A stretch of DNA of 64,000 nt from Paramagnetospirillum caucaseum (GTDB taxonomy: Bacteria; Pseudomonadota; Alphaproteobacteria; Rhodospirillales; Magnetospirillaceae), in assembly GCF_000342045.1 (NCBI RefSeq), contig NZ_AONQ01000017.1:1-64000 (forward strand), read 5' to 3'. The notes beneath the pieces were generated by a model. That model was not told where the DNA came from and ran no database searches. It was given only the letters and a program-made list of their open reading frames with translations. Positions 46,501 through 54,893 of this stretch are shown one piece after another. Position numbers and translations under genes: made by a program. Numbering within the stretch: position 1 is the first letter of the stretch; the number at the start of each line of letters is the position of its first letter.

Positions 46501-46529
46501 CCTAGTTGTGGAGTGCGTACTCTCAGCAG
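46501..46529. other. Right attachment site of the comM element
   Basis: CTAGTTGTGGAGTGC inside the element, then the core TCAGCAG bordering comM. The arm is the inverse of the left-end arm GCACTGCACAACTAG with one mismatch. Confidence 0.85.
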
Positions 46530-47162
46530 GTTGTGGGCTCCGGCGGCGGCCACCTCCAGGGCGCGCTTGGCCGATTCCTGGCCCTTGATGTCCTTGAGGT
46601 CGAGAAAGGCGCCATCATCCTCCATGCGCCGGGGGGCGGGACGGGCGAGGATCTGGCTGCCCTTGAAATGATTGATCAGGCCGAGCAGCGAGGGGGCGGC
46701 CAGCACCTCGACCTCTCCCGCCCAGGCGGCCTCCGGGCCCTGGGATTGCGGGCAGATCAGCCCGCGCTCGCTGGCATTGGCGGCGATGGCGGCGGGCAGC
46801 ACCCCGGCCACCGGGGCGATGGAGCCGTCCAGGCCCAGCTCGCCCAGGGCGACATAGCCGATGATCTCGTCGGCGGGGATCACCCCCATGGCCCCCAGCA
46901 GGCCGAGCGCGATGGGCAGGTCGAAATGGCTGCCTTCCTTCAGCAAATCGGCGGGGGCGAGGTTGACGGTGATGCGCTTGGGGGGAAGGGCCAGGCCGAT
47001 GGCGTTGAAGGCGGCGCGCACCCGTTCGCGGCTTTCCCCCACCGCCTTGTCGGGCAGGCCCACCAGGGTGAAACAAGGAAGCCCGTTAGCGACTTGGACT
47101 TGAACATCGATATCCAAGCAATCGATGCCCGAGAAGGCTACGGTTGGGGCGTGGGTGGTCAT
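46523..47162 (-). pseudogene. comM: comM, N-terminal part with a re-coded 5' end
   Basis: This part encodes the ComM N-terminal domain (GLPDKAVGESRERVRAAFNAIG, NLAPADLLKEGSHFDLPIALG) up to GAHNLL. It then runs into the element for about 45 foreign residues. The first 35 codons (47059-47162) differ from the displaced native copy at 47629-47732 mainly at third positions, while the protein stays nearly the same. So the start was replaced by an earlier insertion before the serine-integrase element split the gene. The ATPase domain is missing from this half. Confidence 0.9.
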
Positions 47163-47642
47163 GGTTTGTCGCAATTCAATTCGTTTCTCAAATTTATTCT
47201 AAAGAGAGTAATAACCGCATTCATTTCGTCGGCAGAAATTGTGATCTGGCTAGAAGTTCTTTGTCTCGTGTTAGTGATGTCAACAAATTTCCTGTACGTT
47301 AATATCTCCTTGTCCGTTCCATATAGATTTACAAACAAGTGTGCATCGCCAAGGGACAGCATCCCTAGATCTGGCTGCTCGCCATGCCCGTTTGCGTGAT
47401 CAATTATAGGAATTATTGAGTTGATTACCTTTTCGTACATTTTCATTCGCTGTTCTAGACGTATTGCAAGCCGTTGCTTAAAAATTTCATTTTCTCTGTT
47501 CAATCTAGCGGTCCTGAACCAGCCCCAGACCACAATACAATAACCCATTATTCCAATGCCTATCGGCGTCCACGCTTTCACTGCTTCTGGGTCAATCATG
47601 GGAACATCCCCAAACTGGTGTAAATGGTCCCACCAGGGTGAA
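47059..47642. mobile_element. 570-bp insertion in the comM start, bounded by 14-bp direct repeats
   Basis: CCCACCAGGGTGAA occurs at 47059-47072 and 47629-47642, with a period of exactly 570 bp. Between them lie one membrane-protein gene and a second, diverged comM 5' end that restores the N terminus in frame. The DNA is markedly poorer in GC than comM. No recombinase is inside, so it is either a remnant of a larger element that replaced the target gene start or was moved in trans. Confidence 0.8.
47159..47599 (-). CDS. Membrane-anchored protein carried by the comM-start insertion
   Basis: 146 residues from the ATG at 47599 (the frame is open further, into displaced comM codons). An N-terminal membrane helix (about residues 11-29) is followed by a charged helix (RLNRENEIFKQRLAIRLEQR) and a mixed domain to the end. 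Its AT-rich codons (AAA, ATT, AGA) differ sharply from the neighbours, which points to transfer. The stop overlaps the ATG of the re-coded comM start by four bases, so the insertion was arranged to translate comM by coupling. No family recognised. Confidence 0.75.
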   Translation of the reverse strand: MIDPEAVKAWTPIGIGIMGYCIVVWGWFRTARLNRENEIFKQRLAIRLEQRMKMYEKVINSIIPIIDHANGHGEQPDLGMLSLGDAHLFVNLYGTDKEILTYRKFVDITNTRQRTSSQITISADEMNAVITLFRINLRNELNCDKP

Positions 47643-47732
47643 GGCCGGCAGGCCGGCCGCCACCTGCACCTGGACATCGATGTCCAGGCAGTCGATGCCG
47701 GAAAAGGCGACGGTGCTGGTGCGGGTGGTCAT
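47629..47732 (-). pseudogene. comM: Displaced native 5' end of comM
   Basis: ATG at 47732, MTTRTSTVAFSGIDCLDI and so on up to FTLVG at the 14-bp repeat. After it the frame runs 11 foreign residues to a stop. Codon use matches the host. It still holds the original comM promoter side and may form a short leader ORF for the inserted gene. Confidence 0.88.
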
Positions 47733-48505
47733 GGGGACGGCATCCGGTGGAACACGGGCAATCATAGCCAGTGGATACAATCGATGCTAGCGCTTCCAAG
47801 GGGGGCCGCCGATCCACCCGATCCACAACCTGAGGAAGAGTGACGTTGCCGGCTCCCGGGTTGGCTCACCGGGGCCGCGGATTCGTTTCGCCCGCAGGCT
47901 CGGGTGGAGTCCCGATGGCCGGGACCGGGACCTTCCGGCGCGGAAAAGTCGGCTGGGAAGAGGAGGAGGGGGGGAGATCGGGGTCGCTTGGCGGGATGCG
48001 GAAGGCGTCGGCCGGGTTCGGGGCGGCGGGTGGCGGCGTCCCCTGTCCCTCCGGTCCCGATGGTCCCGTTGCGCCGGCCATCCCGGACCGGCGGCAATAC
48101 TCCCGGCGGCGTCACCGGACGCCCGGTCGGCATTCCGGCACGGCCTGGAACGGCGACGGGACCGCCCGGACGGTCTCCTGGGGTGAAAGAGCCTGATCGC
48201 CGGAAAGATGCAGGGGGCCGGAGGCGCCGTCCGGCGGGGGTGCGGCGCGGCGATGACGGCGCGGTGACGGAGCCGGGATTGCCGAGGCGGTTAGTAGGAA
48301 TAAACACCGGGGGAATACCTTTAACCGCCCTTTGGCGCCCCACCCGGCGTTTCCTTCACGGACATCGCCGCCGGTGCCGCAACCGCGAATGCAGTTGAAT
48401 GGCCTCCCTGGCCCGATTCCTTCAACCACAAACGCAGTCGCAGGGCCGCGATACGGCTCCGCGCAACTGCATCCGTTGACCGTTCGGATGGCTTATAAAG
48501 GAATA
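47733..48505. other. 773-bp stretch without a convincing gene
   Basis: Very GC-rich DNA between comM and gshB. Several overlapping frames are open on both strands but have no ribosome site or family features. The least unlikely is a 71-codon minus-strand frame at 47866-48081 that starts with collagen-like Gly-X-Y (GATGPSGPEGQG) and is Pro-rich throughout. It may be the remains of a low-complexity gene. The comM and gshB-side control regions must lie at the edges. Confidence 0.45.
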
Positions 48506-49471
48506 TCAGGTATTTGCCGGGCCGGATGAAACCGCCCTGCGAAGCTCGATGGCGTCCCAGATCAGGCCCTCGATGCACACGCCATCGAACCGATCGATCT
48601 GCTGGATGCCGGTGGGCGAGGTGACGTTGATCTCGGTGAGGTAGTCGCCGATCACGTCGATGCCCACGAAGATCAGGCCGCGTTCCTTGAGGGTCGGGCC
48701 GATGGCCTCGCAGATTTCCCTGTCGCGGGCGGTCAGCCGGCTGGGTTTGGCGGTGCCGCCCACATGCAGGTTGGAGCGGGCCTCGCCCTCGGCCGGCACG
48801 CGGTTGACGGCGCCCGCCGCCACGCCGTCCACCAGGATGATGCGCTTGTCGCCCTGGCGCACCTCGGGCAGGTAGCGCTGGACCATCACCGGCTCGCGGT
48901 AGAGCTGGGTGAACATCTCCAGCAGGGAATTGAGGTTCTCGTCGCCGGGCAGCAGGTGGAAGACGCCGGCGCCGCCGTTGCCGAACAGCGGCTTGACGAT
49001 GATGTCCCGGTGCTCGGCGCGGAAATCCATGATCTGCTCGCGGTCCGAGGTGATCAGGGTGGGCGGCATCAGGCCGCCGAAATGGGTGACCAGCAGCTTT
49101 TCCGGGGCGTTGCGCACATGGGTGGGGTCGTTGACCACCAGGGTGCGGGGATGGATGTGGTCCAGCAGGTGGGTGGCGGTGATGTAGGCCATGTCGAAGG
49201 GTGGGTCCTGGCGCATCAGCACCACGTCCATGCCGGCCAGGTCGACGGTCCTGGCCTGCCCTAAGGTGAAGTGGTCGCCCCTGGCCCGGCGGACCGACAG
49301 CGGCCGCACCCGGGCCAGGACCTTGCCGTCGCGCAGCGCCAGGTCGCGCGGCAGGTAGTGGAACAGGGCATGGCCGCGCTTCTCGGCCTCCAGCGCCAGC
49401 GCGAAGGTGGAATCGGCATCGATGTCGATGGACTCGATGGGATCCATCTGGATGGCGACGGCAAGGCTCAT
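48506..49471 (-). CDS. gshB: Glutathione synthetase GshB
   Basis: A 321-residue ATP-grasp ligase joining gamma-glutamylcysteine and glycine. [26 protein letters not shown] at the start region (given by its ends MDPIES and EKRGH), [25 protein letters not shown] and [14 protein letters not shown] are the family marks. The ATG at 49471 is preceded by a short spacer from the SirB1-like gene, so the two may be co-transcribed. Confidence 0.96.
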   Translation of the reverse strand: MSLAVAIQMDPIESIDIDADSTFALALEAEKRGHALFHYLPRDLALRDGKVLARVRPLSVRRARGDHFTLGQARTVDLAGMDVVLMRQDPPFDMAYITATHLLDHIHPRTLVVNDPTHVRNAPEKLLVTHFGGLMPPTLITSDREQIMDFRAEHRDIIVKPLFGNGGAGVFHLLPGDENLNSLLEMFTQLYREPVMVQRYLPEVRQGDKRIILVDGVAAGAVNRVPAEGEARSNLHVGGTAKPSRLTARDREICEAIGPTLKERGLIFVGIDVIGDYLTEINVTSPTGIQQIDRFDGVCIEGLIWDAIELRRAVSSGPANT

Positions 49472-49487
49472 GGTCGGGTCCTTCTGT

Positions 49488-50336
49488 TCAGTGCATGCGG
49501 CGCTTGAGTTCGGCCAGCAGGGCCAGGGTGCGGGCCTTGGCCTGGGCGCTGGAGGTGCGGCCGAGGAACTGTTCCAGCGCCGCCACCGCCTGATGCACAT
49601 GGTCGAGGCGCATGTGCATCAGTCCGGCCTCGCGCCACAGCAGCGGGGCGTCGGGGGCGACCAGCAGCAGGGATTCCACCATGGAAAGGGCGCGCTCCAC
49701 ATGGCCCAGGCGCAACAGCCGCAGCTTGGCGGCGTTGCCCAGGCGCAGCAGCAGGTCGCGGTTGCTCATGGCGGCGTAATGGGCGGGCTCCAGCTCGGCC
49801 TCCAGGCCGGCGGCGGCCTTCAGCATGGCCCTGAGATCCGGCGGGGCCAGCGCCTGCCCACCGCCCAGGGGATCGACGATCGCCCGGCTGCCGTCGGCGA
49901 GGCCGAGGCGCAGCAGGAAATGAGCGGGAAAGGCCAGTCCCTCGGCCACCATGCCGGCGCGCCGCGCCACCGCCAGGGCCAACAGGCCGAGGGCGTCGTT
50001 GCCGCCCCGGCGGCGGTCCATGACGGTCAGCAGGTCGAGATCGCCCAGATCCTCGTCGTCGCCCTCGTCGCCGTGGAAGCGGTGGCGGCGGCCCAGCAGG
50101 TGGAACAGGCAGAGCGCCAGGGATTCGGCGTCGGGGCAGCCGGCGGCCTCGTCCCGCAATTCGGCGGCCATGCGGTCGAGCAGGGCGAGATAGGGGGCGA
50201 TGTCCAGGGGCTCCCGGCCGCCGGCCCGCCCCAGGGCGGCCAGCAGCAGGGCCGGTTCCGCCGGGTCCAGGTCGCGGTCCTCCATCCGGCCGAAGGCCGT
50301 CAGACGGTCGCGGACCCGGGCGGCGGCCTCGGACAT
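49488..50336 (-). CDS. SirB1-family transglutaminase-like/TPR protein
   Basis: 282 residues. The transglutaminase-like core (about 35-190) carries [28 protein letters not shown] and [10 protein letters not shown], typical of SirB1/YchA. Two TPR-like helices follow ([28 protein letters not shown]). The usual catalytic Cys position is not obvious, and many members lack peptidase activity. The ATG shares a base with the stop of the BON lipoprotein gene. Function unknown. Confidence 0.85.
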   Translation of the reverse strand: MSEAAARVRDRLTAFGRMEDRDLDPAEPALLLAALGRAGGREPLDIAPYLALLDRMAAELRDEAAGCPDAESLALCLFHLLGRRHRFHGDEGDDEDLGDLDLLTVMDRRRGGNDALGLLALAVARRAGMVAEGLAFPAHFLLRLGLADGSRAIVDPLGGGQALAPPDLRAMLKAAAGLEAELEPAHYAAMSNRDLLLRLGNAAKLRLLRLGHVERALSMVESLLLVAPDAPLLWREAGLMHMRLDHVHQAVAALEQFLGRTSSAQAKARTLALLAELKRRMH

Positions 50337-50944
50337 CAGCCGCCGTTCCGCCGGGGATCGGTCTTCAGGCGCACATGGCTGATCACCCGCTTCACCCCGC
50401 TGACGTCGCGGGCATGGGCGATCACCCGGTCGAGCTCGGCGCCGTTCTGGGCGATGCCCAGCAGATAGACCACCGAATCGGTCACGTCGACGATGTAGTT
50501 GATGTTCTTGACCTCGCCGTCGGTGAGCAGCCGGGCCTTCAGCTTGTTCTGAATCCACAGGTCGCCCGCCTGATCCCAGCCGGATTCGCCGGCCGGCACC
50601 ACCTTGACCTCGTTCAGTACCTCCTTGACGCCGCCCACCTGCCAGGAGAGGCGCACCGCGTCGGCGCGGGCCTGCTCGGTGGGCACCATGCCGGTCAGCA
50701 TCACGCGGCCTTCCGAGATGTTGAGGGTGACCTTGCGGTACATCTCCACATCCTTCTGGAACCACAAGTGATTGATTTCGGCCCTGATCTTGACGTCGTC
50801 GATGGCGCCCTCGATGCCGCGCTCCTCGGCGGCGGCGACGCCGGCGGTGGCGCCGGCTCCCACCACGGTGGCGGCGCAGCCGGACAGCAGGCCGCCCAGG
50901 GCGGCGATCAGCAGGGCATTGAACAGCGGTCGAACCCCAGTCAC
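50336..50944 (-). CDS. BON-domain lipoprotein (DolP/YraP-like)
   Basis: 202 residues from a GTG at 50944 with GGAG eight bases before it (ATG codons up to 50968 are possible). The signal ends in the lipobox GLLSGC. Two BON domains follow (about 55-120 and 125-195; RVMLTGMVPTEQARADAV and VVYLLGIAQNGAELDRVIAHARDV). E. coli DolP is an outer-membrane lipoprotein for envelope integrity and lies, as here, beside yraN, rsmI and lpoA. Orthology is inferred from domain layout and neighbours. Confidence 0.9.
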   Translation of the reverse strand: MTGVRPLFNALLIAALGGLLSGCAATVVGAGATAGVAAAEERGIEGAIDDVKIRAEINHLWFQKDVEMYRKVTLNISEGRVMLTGMVPTEQARADAVRLSWQVGGVKEVLNEVKVVPAGESGWDQAGDLWIQNKLKARLLTDGEVKNINYIVDVTDSVVYLLGIAQNGAELDRVIAHARDVSGVKRVISHVRLKTDPRRNGG

Positions 50945-51004
50945 GGGACACTCCATCATGGAAGGCACAGGATTTCACCCCCAGTGTACGGCGGGGGGGA
51001 GTCG

Positions 51005-51394
51005 CTAATCAATTCTCCAAGCGTCGGGGATGTGGCGGGGCAAACGCCAGGGGGCGACCAGCACCATGTCGAAGCGCACGCCGCATCCGGCCAGGTCCGG
51101 CCGCCGGGCCAGGAAGGCCGCCGCGCCGCGCTCGATGCGCTGTCTTTGAAAAGGCGTAAGGGATTCAACGGCTTGAACGATGGTCGCCCGGCTCTTGACC
51201 TCGACGAAGGCCAGCAGGTCGCCGCGCCGCGCCACCAGATCCACCTCGCCCGCCCCCGATCCCCGGCCGGATTTCAGGCCTTGGGCGAGGATTCCATAAC
51301 CTTTGAGTCGCAGCCATAGCGCGGCGACCCGTTCCGCCGCCTTGCCGCGCCGTTGGGCCGCCTGACGCGGCGCTGACGGGGGCGCGGAATTCAT
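51005..51394 (-). CDS. yraN: YraN-family (UPF0102) nuclease-fold protein
   Basis: 129 residues with the restriction-endonuclease-like signature GEVDLVARRGDLLAFVEVKSR and AALWLRLKGYGILAQ. The family is conserved beside rsmI; its biochemical role is unclear. The start overlaps the rsmI stop by four bases. Confidence 0.94.
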   Translation of the reverse strand: MNSAPPSAPRQAAQRRGKAAERVAALWLRLKGYGILAQGLKSGRGSGAGEVDLVARRGDLLAFVEVKSRATIVQAVESLTPFQRQRIERGAAAFLARRPDLAGCGVRFDMVLVAPWRLPRHIPDAWRID

Positions 51395-52290
51395 TCCTCG
51401 TTGCCCCCTCGGAACAGTCGCAGCGCCGTGGCGTAGACATCGCGGCGCGGATGGCCGGTTTCGGCGGCCACCAGGGCGGCGGCGTCCTTGATGGAAAGGC
51501 CATTTTCCACTTCGGCGCGCAATCTCCCCTCCATGTCCTGGGGCGTGCCGGCCATTGCGGCGCCGGGGCCGGACACCACGATGGCCACCTCGCCGCGCGG
51601 GGGGATCGATGCGAATTTCGCGGCCAGTTCGGTCAGCGGCCCGCGGGCCACCTCCTCGTGCAGCTTGGTCAGCTCGCGGGTCACCGCGCCGGTGCGGTCG
51701 CCCAGCACGGTGACCATGTCGGCCAGGGACTCCCCCGTCCGGTGGGGGGATTCATAGAACACCAGGGTGGCGGGCACCTGGGCCAGTTCCTGCAGCGCGC
51801 CGCGCCGCGCCGCCCCCTTGGAGGGCAGGAAGCCGGCGAACAGGAAGCGTTCGCTGGCGATGCCCGATAGTTGCAAAGCCGTCAGTACCGCCGAAGCTCC
51901 GGGCAGGGCGGTGACCGGGATGTCCGATTCGATGCACTCCCGAACCAGCTTGAATCCGGGGTCGGAGACCATGGGGGTGCCGGCGTCGGAGACCAGGGCC
52001 ACCACCTCGCCCCGGCCCAGCCGGGCCAGCAAGGCGGGCCGCGCCTTGTCGGCGTTGTGGTCGTGATAGGGTGTCAGCGGCGCCTTGAGACCCAGCAGCT
52101 GCATCAGCCGTCCGGTGACGCGGGTATCCTCGCAGGCCACCAGATCGGCGTGGCCCAGCACCTCCAGGGCGCGCAGCGTGATGTCGCCCAGGTTGCCGAT
52201 GGGGGTGGCGACCAGATAGAGCCCGGCGCTCGGTTTACTTCCGCGTGCCCAGGGTCTACCTTTCGCCTCTGTATCGCCGCCGGGCTCCAT
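51391..52290 (-). CDS. rsmI: 16S rRNA (cytidine-2'-O)-methyltransferase RsmI
   Basis: 299 residues from the ATG at 52290; the frame is open to 52449 but that part overlaps the divergent lipoprotein gene. SAM-dependent 2'-O-methylation of C1402. GLYLVATPIGNLGDITLRALE, EDTRVTGRLM, SDAGTPMVSDPG and FYESPHRT are the family signatures. It is the first gene of rsmI-yraN-dolP-like-SirB1-gshB on this strand. Confidence 0.95.
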   Translation of the reverse strand: MEPGGDTEAKGRPWARGSKPSAGLYLVATPIGNLGDITLRALEVLGHADLVACEDTRVTGRLMQLLGLKAPLTPYHDHNADKARPALLARLGRGEVVALVSDAGTPMVSDPGFKLVRECIESDIPVTALPGASAVLTALQLSGIASERFLFAGFLPSKGAARRGALQELAQVPATLVFYESPHRTGESLADMVTVLGDRTGAVTRELTKLHEEVARGPLTELAAKFASIPPRGEVAIVVSGPGAAMAGTPQDMEGRLRAEVENGLSIKDAAALVAAETGHPRRDVYATALRLFRGGNEE

Positions 52291-52322
52291 GGCCCCGGGG
52301 CCGTCGTCCGAGGAGGGTTCCC

Positions 52323-53654
52323 TTGCGCCGTTGCGGCTTTTTCCGGCACTCCGCCGCTGTCCTGCCATTGCTTGCCGCCATGCTGATGGTTTCGGGCTGT
52401 CAACAGGCGTCAGAGTTACCACCTTGGCTCGGCGGAACCAAGTCCGCACCCCAGGCGCAGCCGGCCCCCGCCCCCGTGCCGTCCCCCGTGGCGTCTAAGC
52501 CGGCGCCCGCGCCGGCCCCCGCCGCCGCGTCGCCCGAGCCGCAGGTCGCCAGCCTGCCGCCCGCCACGGCGCCGTCCCCGGCCCGGGCGGCCCATCAGGG
52601 CGAGGTGCGCGCCGCCCTGCTGTTGCCGCTGTCGGGACCGCAGGCCGCCATGGGACAGGCCCTGTCCAACGCGGCGCAGTTAGCCCTGTTCGAAATCGCC
52701 GATGCCCGCTTCAACCTGATTCCGCTCGACACCAAGGGCACCGCCGAAGGCGCCGCCGCCGCGGCGAGCGCGGCCGTGGCCCAGGGCGCCAACATCGTCC
52801 TCGGGCCGGTGTTCAGCTACGAGGTCAAGGCGGCGGCGGCGGTGACGCGCGATCAGGTCATCCCGCTGCTGGCCTACACCACCGACCGCGCCGTGGCGGG
52901 CGGCGGGGTCTACGCCCTGGGCTTCCTGCCCGGTCCCCAGGTGGCGCGCGTGCTGGCCCATGCCCGCGACCAGGGGCTGCGGCGCATCGGCGTGCTGGCC
53001 CGGTCCGACGATTACGGCCGCGCCGTGGCCGAGGCCGCCCGGGAAGCCGCCGCCCTGCAGGGGCTGGAACTGGTGGCGGTGGACTATTACGATCCTGCCG
53101 CCAGCGATTTCACCCAGGTGGTCAAGCGCTTCTCGGCGCGCAAGGGGGTGACGCCCAAGGGCGTGCCCGGCTCGGCCTATGACGCGGTACTGCTGCCTGA
53201 CGAGGGCGTGCGGCTCAGGAACATCGCCTCGCTGCTGTCCTATTACATGAGCGAGGACGGCGCCGAGGTGCCGCGCCTGCTCGGGACCCTGCTGTGGGAC
53301 GATCCCCGGCTGGCCAGCGAGCCGGCCCTGGCGGGCGGCTGGTATCCCGCCCCGCCGCCCAGCGGTCATTTCGCCTTCGAGCAGCGCTATGCCAAGGCCT
53401 TCGGCGCCCTGCCGCCGCGCCTCGGCGGGCTGGCGGGCATCGCCTATGATTCCACCGCCCTGGCCGCCGCCCTGGCCCGCAACGGCATGGGCGATTACGG
53501 TTCGGCCACCTTGCAGAATCCCAACGGCTTCGCCGGAGTGGACGGTATCTTCCGCCTGGGCGCCAACGGCATCGCCGAACGCGGTCTGATCGTCAAGGAA
53601 ATAGCCCCCGGCGGGGCGCGGGAAGTGGGCGCGGCACCGAGTGCCTTTCAGTAA
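52323..53654 (+). CDS. LppC/LpoA-like lipoprotein (penicillin-binding protein activator)
   Basis: 443 residues from a TTG at 52323, chosen because GAGGAGG lies six bases upstream and the signal peptide then ends in the lipobox MVSGC. After a Pro/Ala-rich linker (about 25-85) comes a periplasmic-binding-protein fold (VRAALLLPLSGPQAAMGQAL, NIVLGPVFSYEVKAAA, RIGVLARSDDYGRAVAEAA) as in the C-terminal half of LpoA. LpoA activates PBP1A; the TPR half is absent here, as in many alphaproteobacteria. It diverges from rsmI with only 32 bp between starts. Confidence 0.9.
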   Translation: MRRCGFFRHSAAVLPLLAAMLMVSGCQQASELPPWLGGTKSAPQAQPAPAPVPSPVASKPAPAPAPAAASPEPQVASLPPATAPSPARAAHQGEVRAALLLPLSGPQAAMGQALSNAAQLALFEIADARFNLIPLDTKGTAEGAAAAASAAVAQGANIVLGPVFSYEVKAAAAVTRDQVIPLLAYTTDRAVAGGGVYALGFLPGPQVARVLAHARDQGLRRIGVLARSDDYGRAVAEAAREAAALQGLELVAVDYYDPAASDFTQVVKRFSARKGVTPKGVPGSAYDAVLLPDEGVRLRNIASLLSYYMSEDGAEVPRLLGTLLWDDPRLASEPALAGGWYPAPPPSGHFAFEQRYAKAFGALPPRLGGLAGIAYDSTALAAALARNGMGDYGSATLQNPNGFAGVDGIFRLGANGIAERGLIVKEIAPGGAREVGAAPSAFQ

Positions 53655-53656
53655 GA

Positions 53657-54784
53657 TCAGGCCAGAAGTTTGCCCAGTACGGCGTTGAGCACCAGCCGCC
53701 CGGCGGGCGTGGTGCGCAGGCCCTGGGAATCCTCCACCAGGAAGCCGTCCTCGATCATGCGGGCGAGGCCGCTGGGGTCGAGGGCCGGCCGCACCTCGGC
53801 CAGCAGGGCGGGGTCGAGGCCGGTTCGCAGCCGCAGCCCCATCAGCACCAGTTCCGACCGCCGCTCGGCGGGGGCGAGCCTGTGCCGGGTCTCGGTGGCG
53901 TGGCCGTTCCGCTCCACCTGGGCCAGCCAGGGACCGGGCGAACGAATCTGGGCCAACGCCTCGCCGCCGAACCGCCCGTGGGCGCCGGGGCCGATACCCA
54001 GCCACTCGCCGCCCGTCCAATAGGTCAGGTTGTGGCGGCATTCGGCGCCGGGCCGGGCGTGGTTGGAAATCTCGTAGGCCGGCAGCCCCGCTTTCCCGCA
54101 CATCTCCTGGGTGGCCTCGAACTGGGCGGCCGCCTCGTCCTCGCCGGGCAGGACGAAGTCGCCCCGCGCCTGGGCGGGGGCGAAGGCGGTGCCGTCCTCG
54201 ACGGTCAGCTGATAGAGCGACAGGTGCTCGCCGGCCAGGTCCAGGGCACGGGCCAGCTCGGCCCGCCAGTGGGTCTCCGTCTGGCCGGGCCGGGAATAGA
54301 TCAGGTCGAAGGAGACGCGCGGGAAGGTGGCCTGGGCCAGTTTCAGCGCCGCCAGCGCCTCGTCCACTGAATGGCGGCGGCCCAGGAAGGCGAGCGAGTC
54401 GGCGTCCAGGGCCTGAACGCCCAAGGACAGGCGGTTGATGCCCGCGTCCCGGAAGGCGCGGAAGCGGTCGGCCTCGACGCTGGTGGGATTGGCCTCCAGG
54501 GTGACTTCCAGCTCGGGGGCCGAGACCCAGCGGCTTTTGACCGCCGCCACCAGGGCGCCGACCGTTTCGGGCGCCATCAGCGACGGCGTGCCGCCGCCGA
54601 AGAAGATGCTGGTGGGGGTACGGCCCACGGTTTCATCGGCGAAATGATTCAGCTCGGCCAGCAGGGCGGCCCGCCAGCGCCCGTGATCCATGGCCTGGGC
54701 GGCATGGCTGTTGAAGTCGCAATAGGGGCATTTCGACAGGCAGAACGGCCAATGGATATAGATGCCGAAGCCGGGGGTGATCAT
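53657..54784 (-). CDS. hemW: Radical SAM heme chaperone HemW
   Basis: 375 residues from the ATG at 54784. GIYIHWPFCLSKCPYCDFNSH-type start holds the CxxxCxxC cluster site (residues about 11-18). FFGGGTPSLMAPETV, RLSLGVQALD and YQLTVEDGT are typical of the HemN/HemW group; the single Cys triad and lack of the HemN N-terminal extension favour HemW. The neighbour rdgB is the same as in E. coli. Confidence 0.93.
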   Translation of the reverse strand: MITPGFGIYIHWPFCLSKCPYCDFNSHAAQAMDHGRWRAALLAELNHFADETVGRTPTSIFFGGGTPSLMAPETVGALVAAVKSRWVSAPELEVTLEANPTSVEADRFRAFRDAGINRLSLGVQALDADSLAFLGRRHSVDEALAALKLAQATFPRVSFDLIYSRPGQTETHWRAELARALDLAGEHLSLYQLTVEDGTAFAPAQARGDFVLPGEDEAAAQFEATQEMCGKAGLPAYEISNHARPGAECRHNLTYWTGGEWLGIGPGAHGRFGGEALAQIRSPGPWLAQVERNGHATETRHRLAPAERRSELVLMGLRLRTGLDPALLAEVRPALDPSGLARMIEDGFLVEDSQGLRTTPAGRLVLNAVLGKLLA

Positions 54785-54804
54785 GGGCTGCCGCCCATAC
54801 CCGC

Positions 54805-54865
54805 TTGGGGCCTCAGACCCCAAACCCCATTGATATGATTAAAGGGGGTTCGGGGCATGCCCCGG
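54805..54865. repeat. Intergenic double palindrome (copy 3 of a repeat family)
   Basis: TTGGGG-CCTCAGA-CCCCAA, an AT-rich joint with GATATGATTAAAGGGGG, then the perfect palindrome CGGGGCATGCCCCG at 54851-54864. In the opposite sense this repeats the GCCCCGGACCCCCTTT and GGTTTGGGG modules of copies 1 and 2. It lies between rdgB and hemW on the same strand. Confidence 0.75.
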
Positions 54866-54893
54866 AGGGGTTCGGGCGACAGCCCGATGCATC

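Larger units (their letters stand above)
36356..46529. mobile_element. 10.2-kb serine-integrase element inserted in comM
   Basis: The element is bounded by the direct repeat TCAGCAG (36356-36362 and 46523-46529). Removing it rebuilds an intact comM frame. At the right end it has a large serine integrase whose stop is 26 bp from the junction. Contents from left: a 413-residue unknown protein, a hairpin array, a PLD-type nuclease, a coiled-coil protein, a response regulator, a small unknown, a small resolvase, five overlapping unknown genes and the integrase. No relaxase, capsid, terminase or conjugation gene was recognised, so it may be a satellite or mobilisable island. Confidence 0.9.

Noticed and set aside
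47762-48343. 193-codon minus-strand frame in the gene-free stretch
   Set aside because: Arg/Pro/Gly-rich, no start signal, overlaps other equally open frames; treated as composition-driven.
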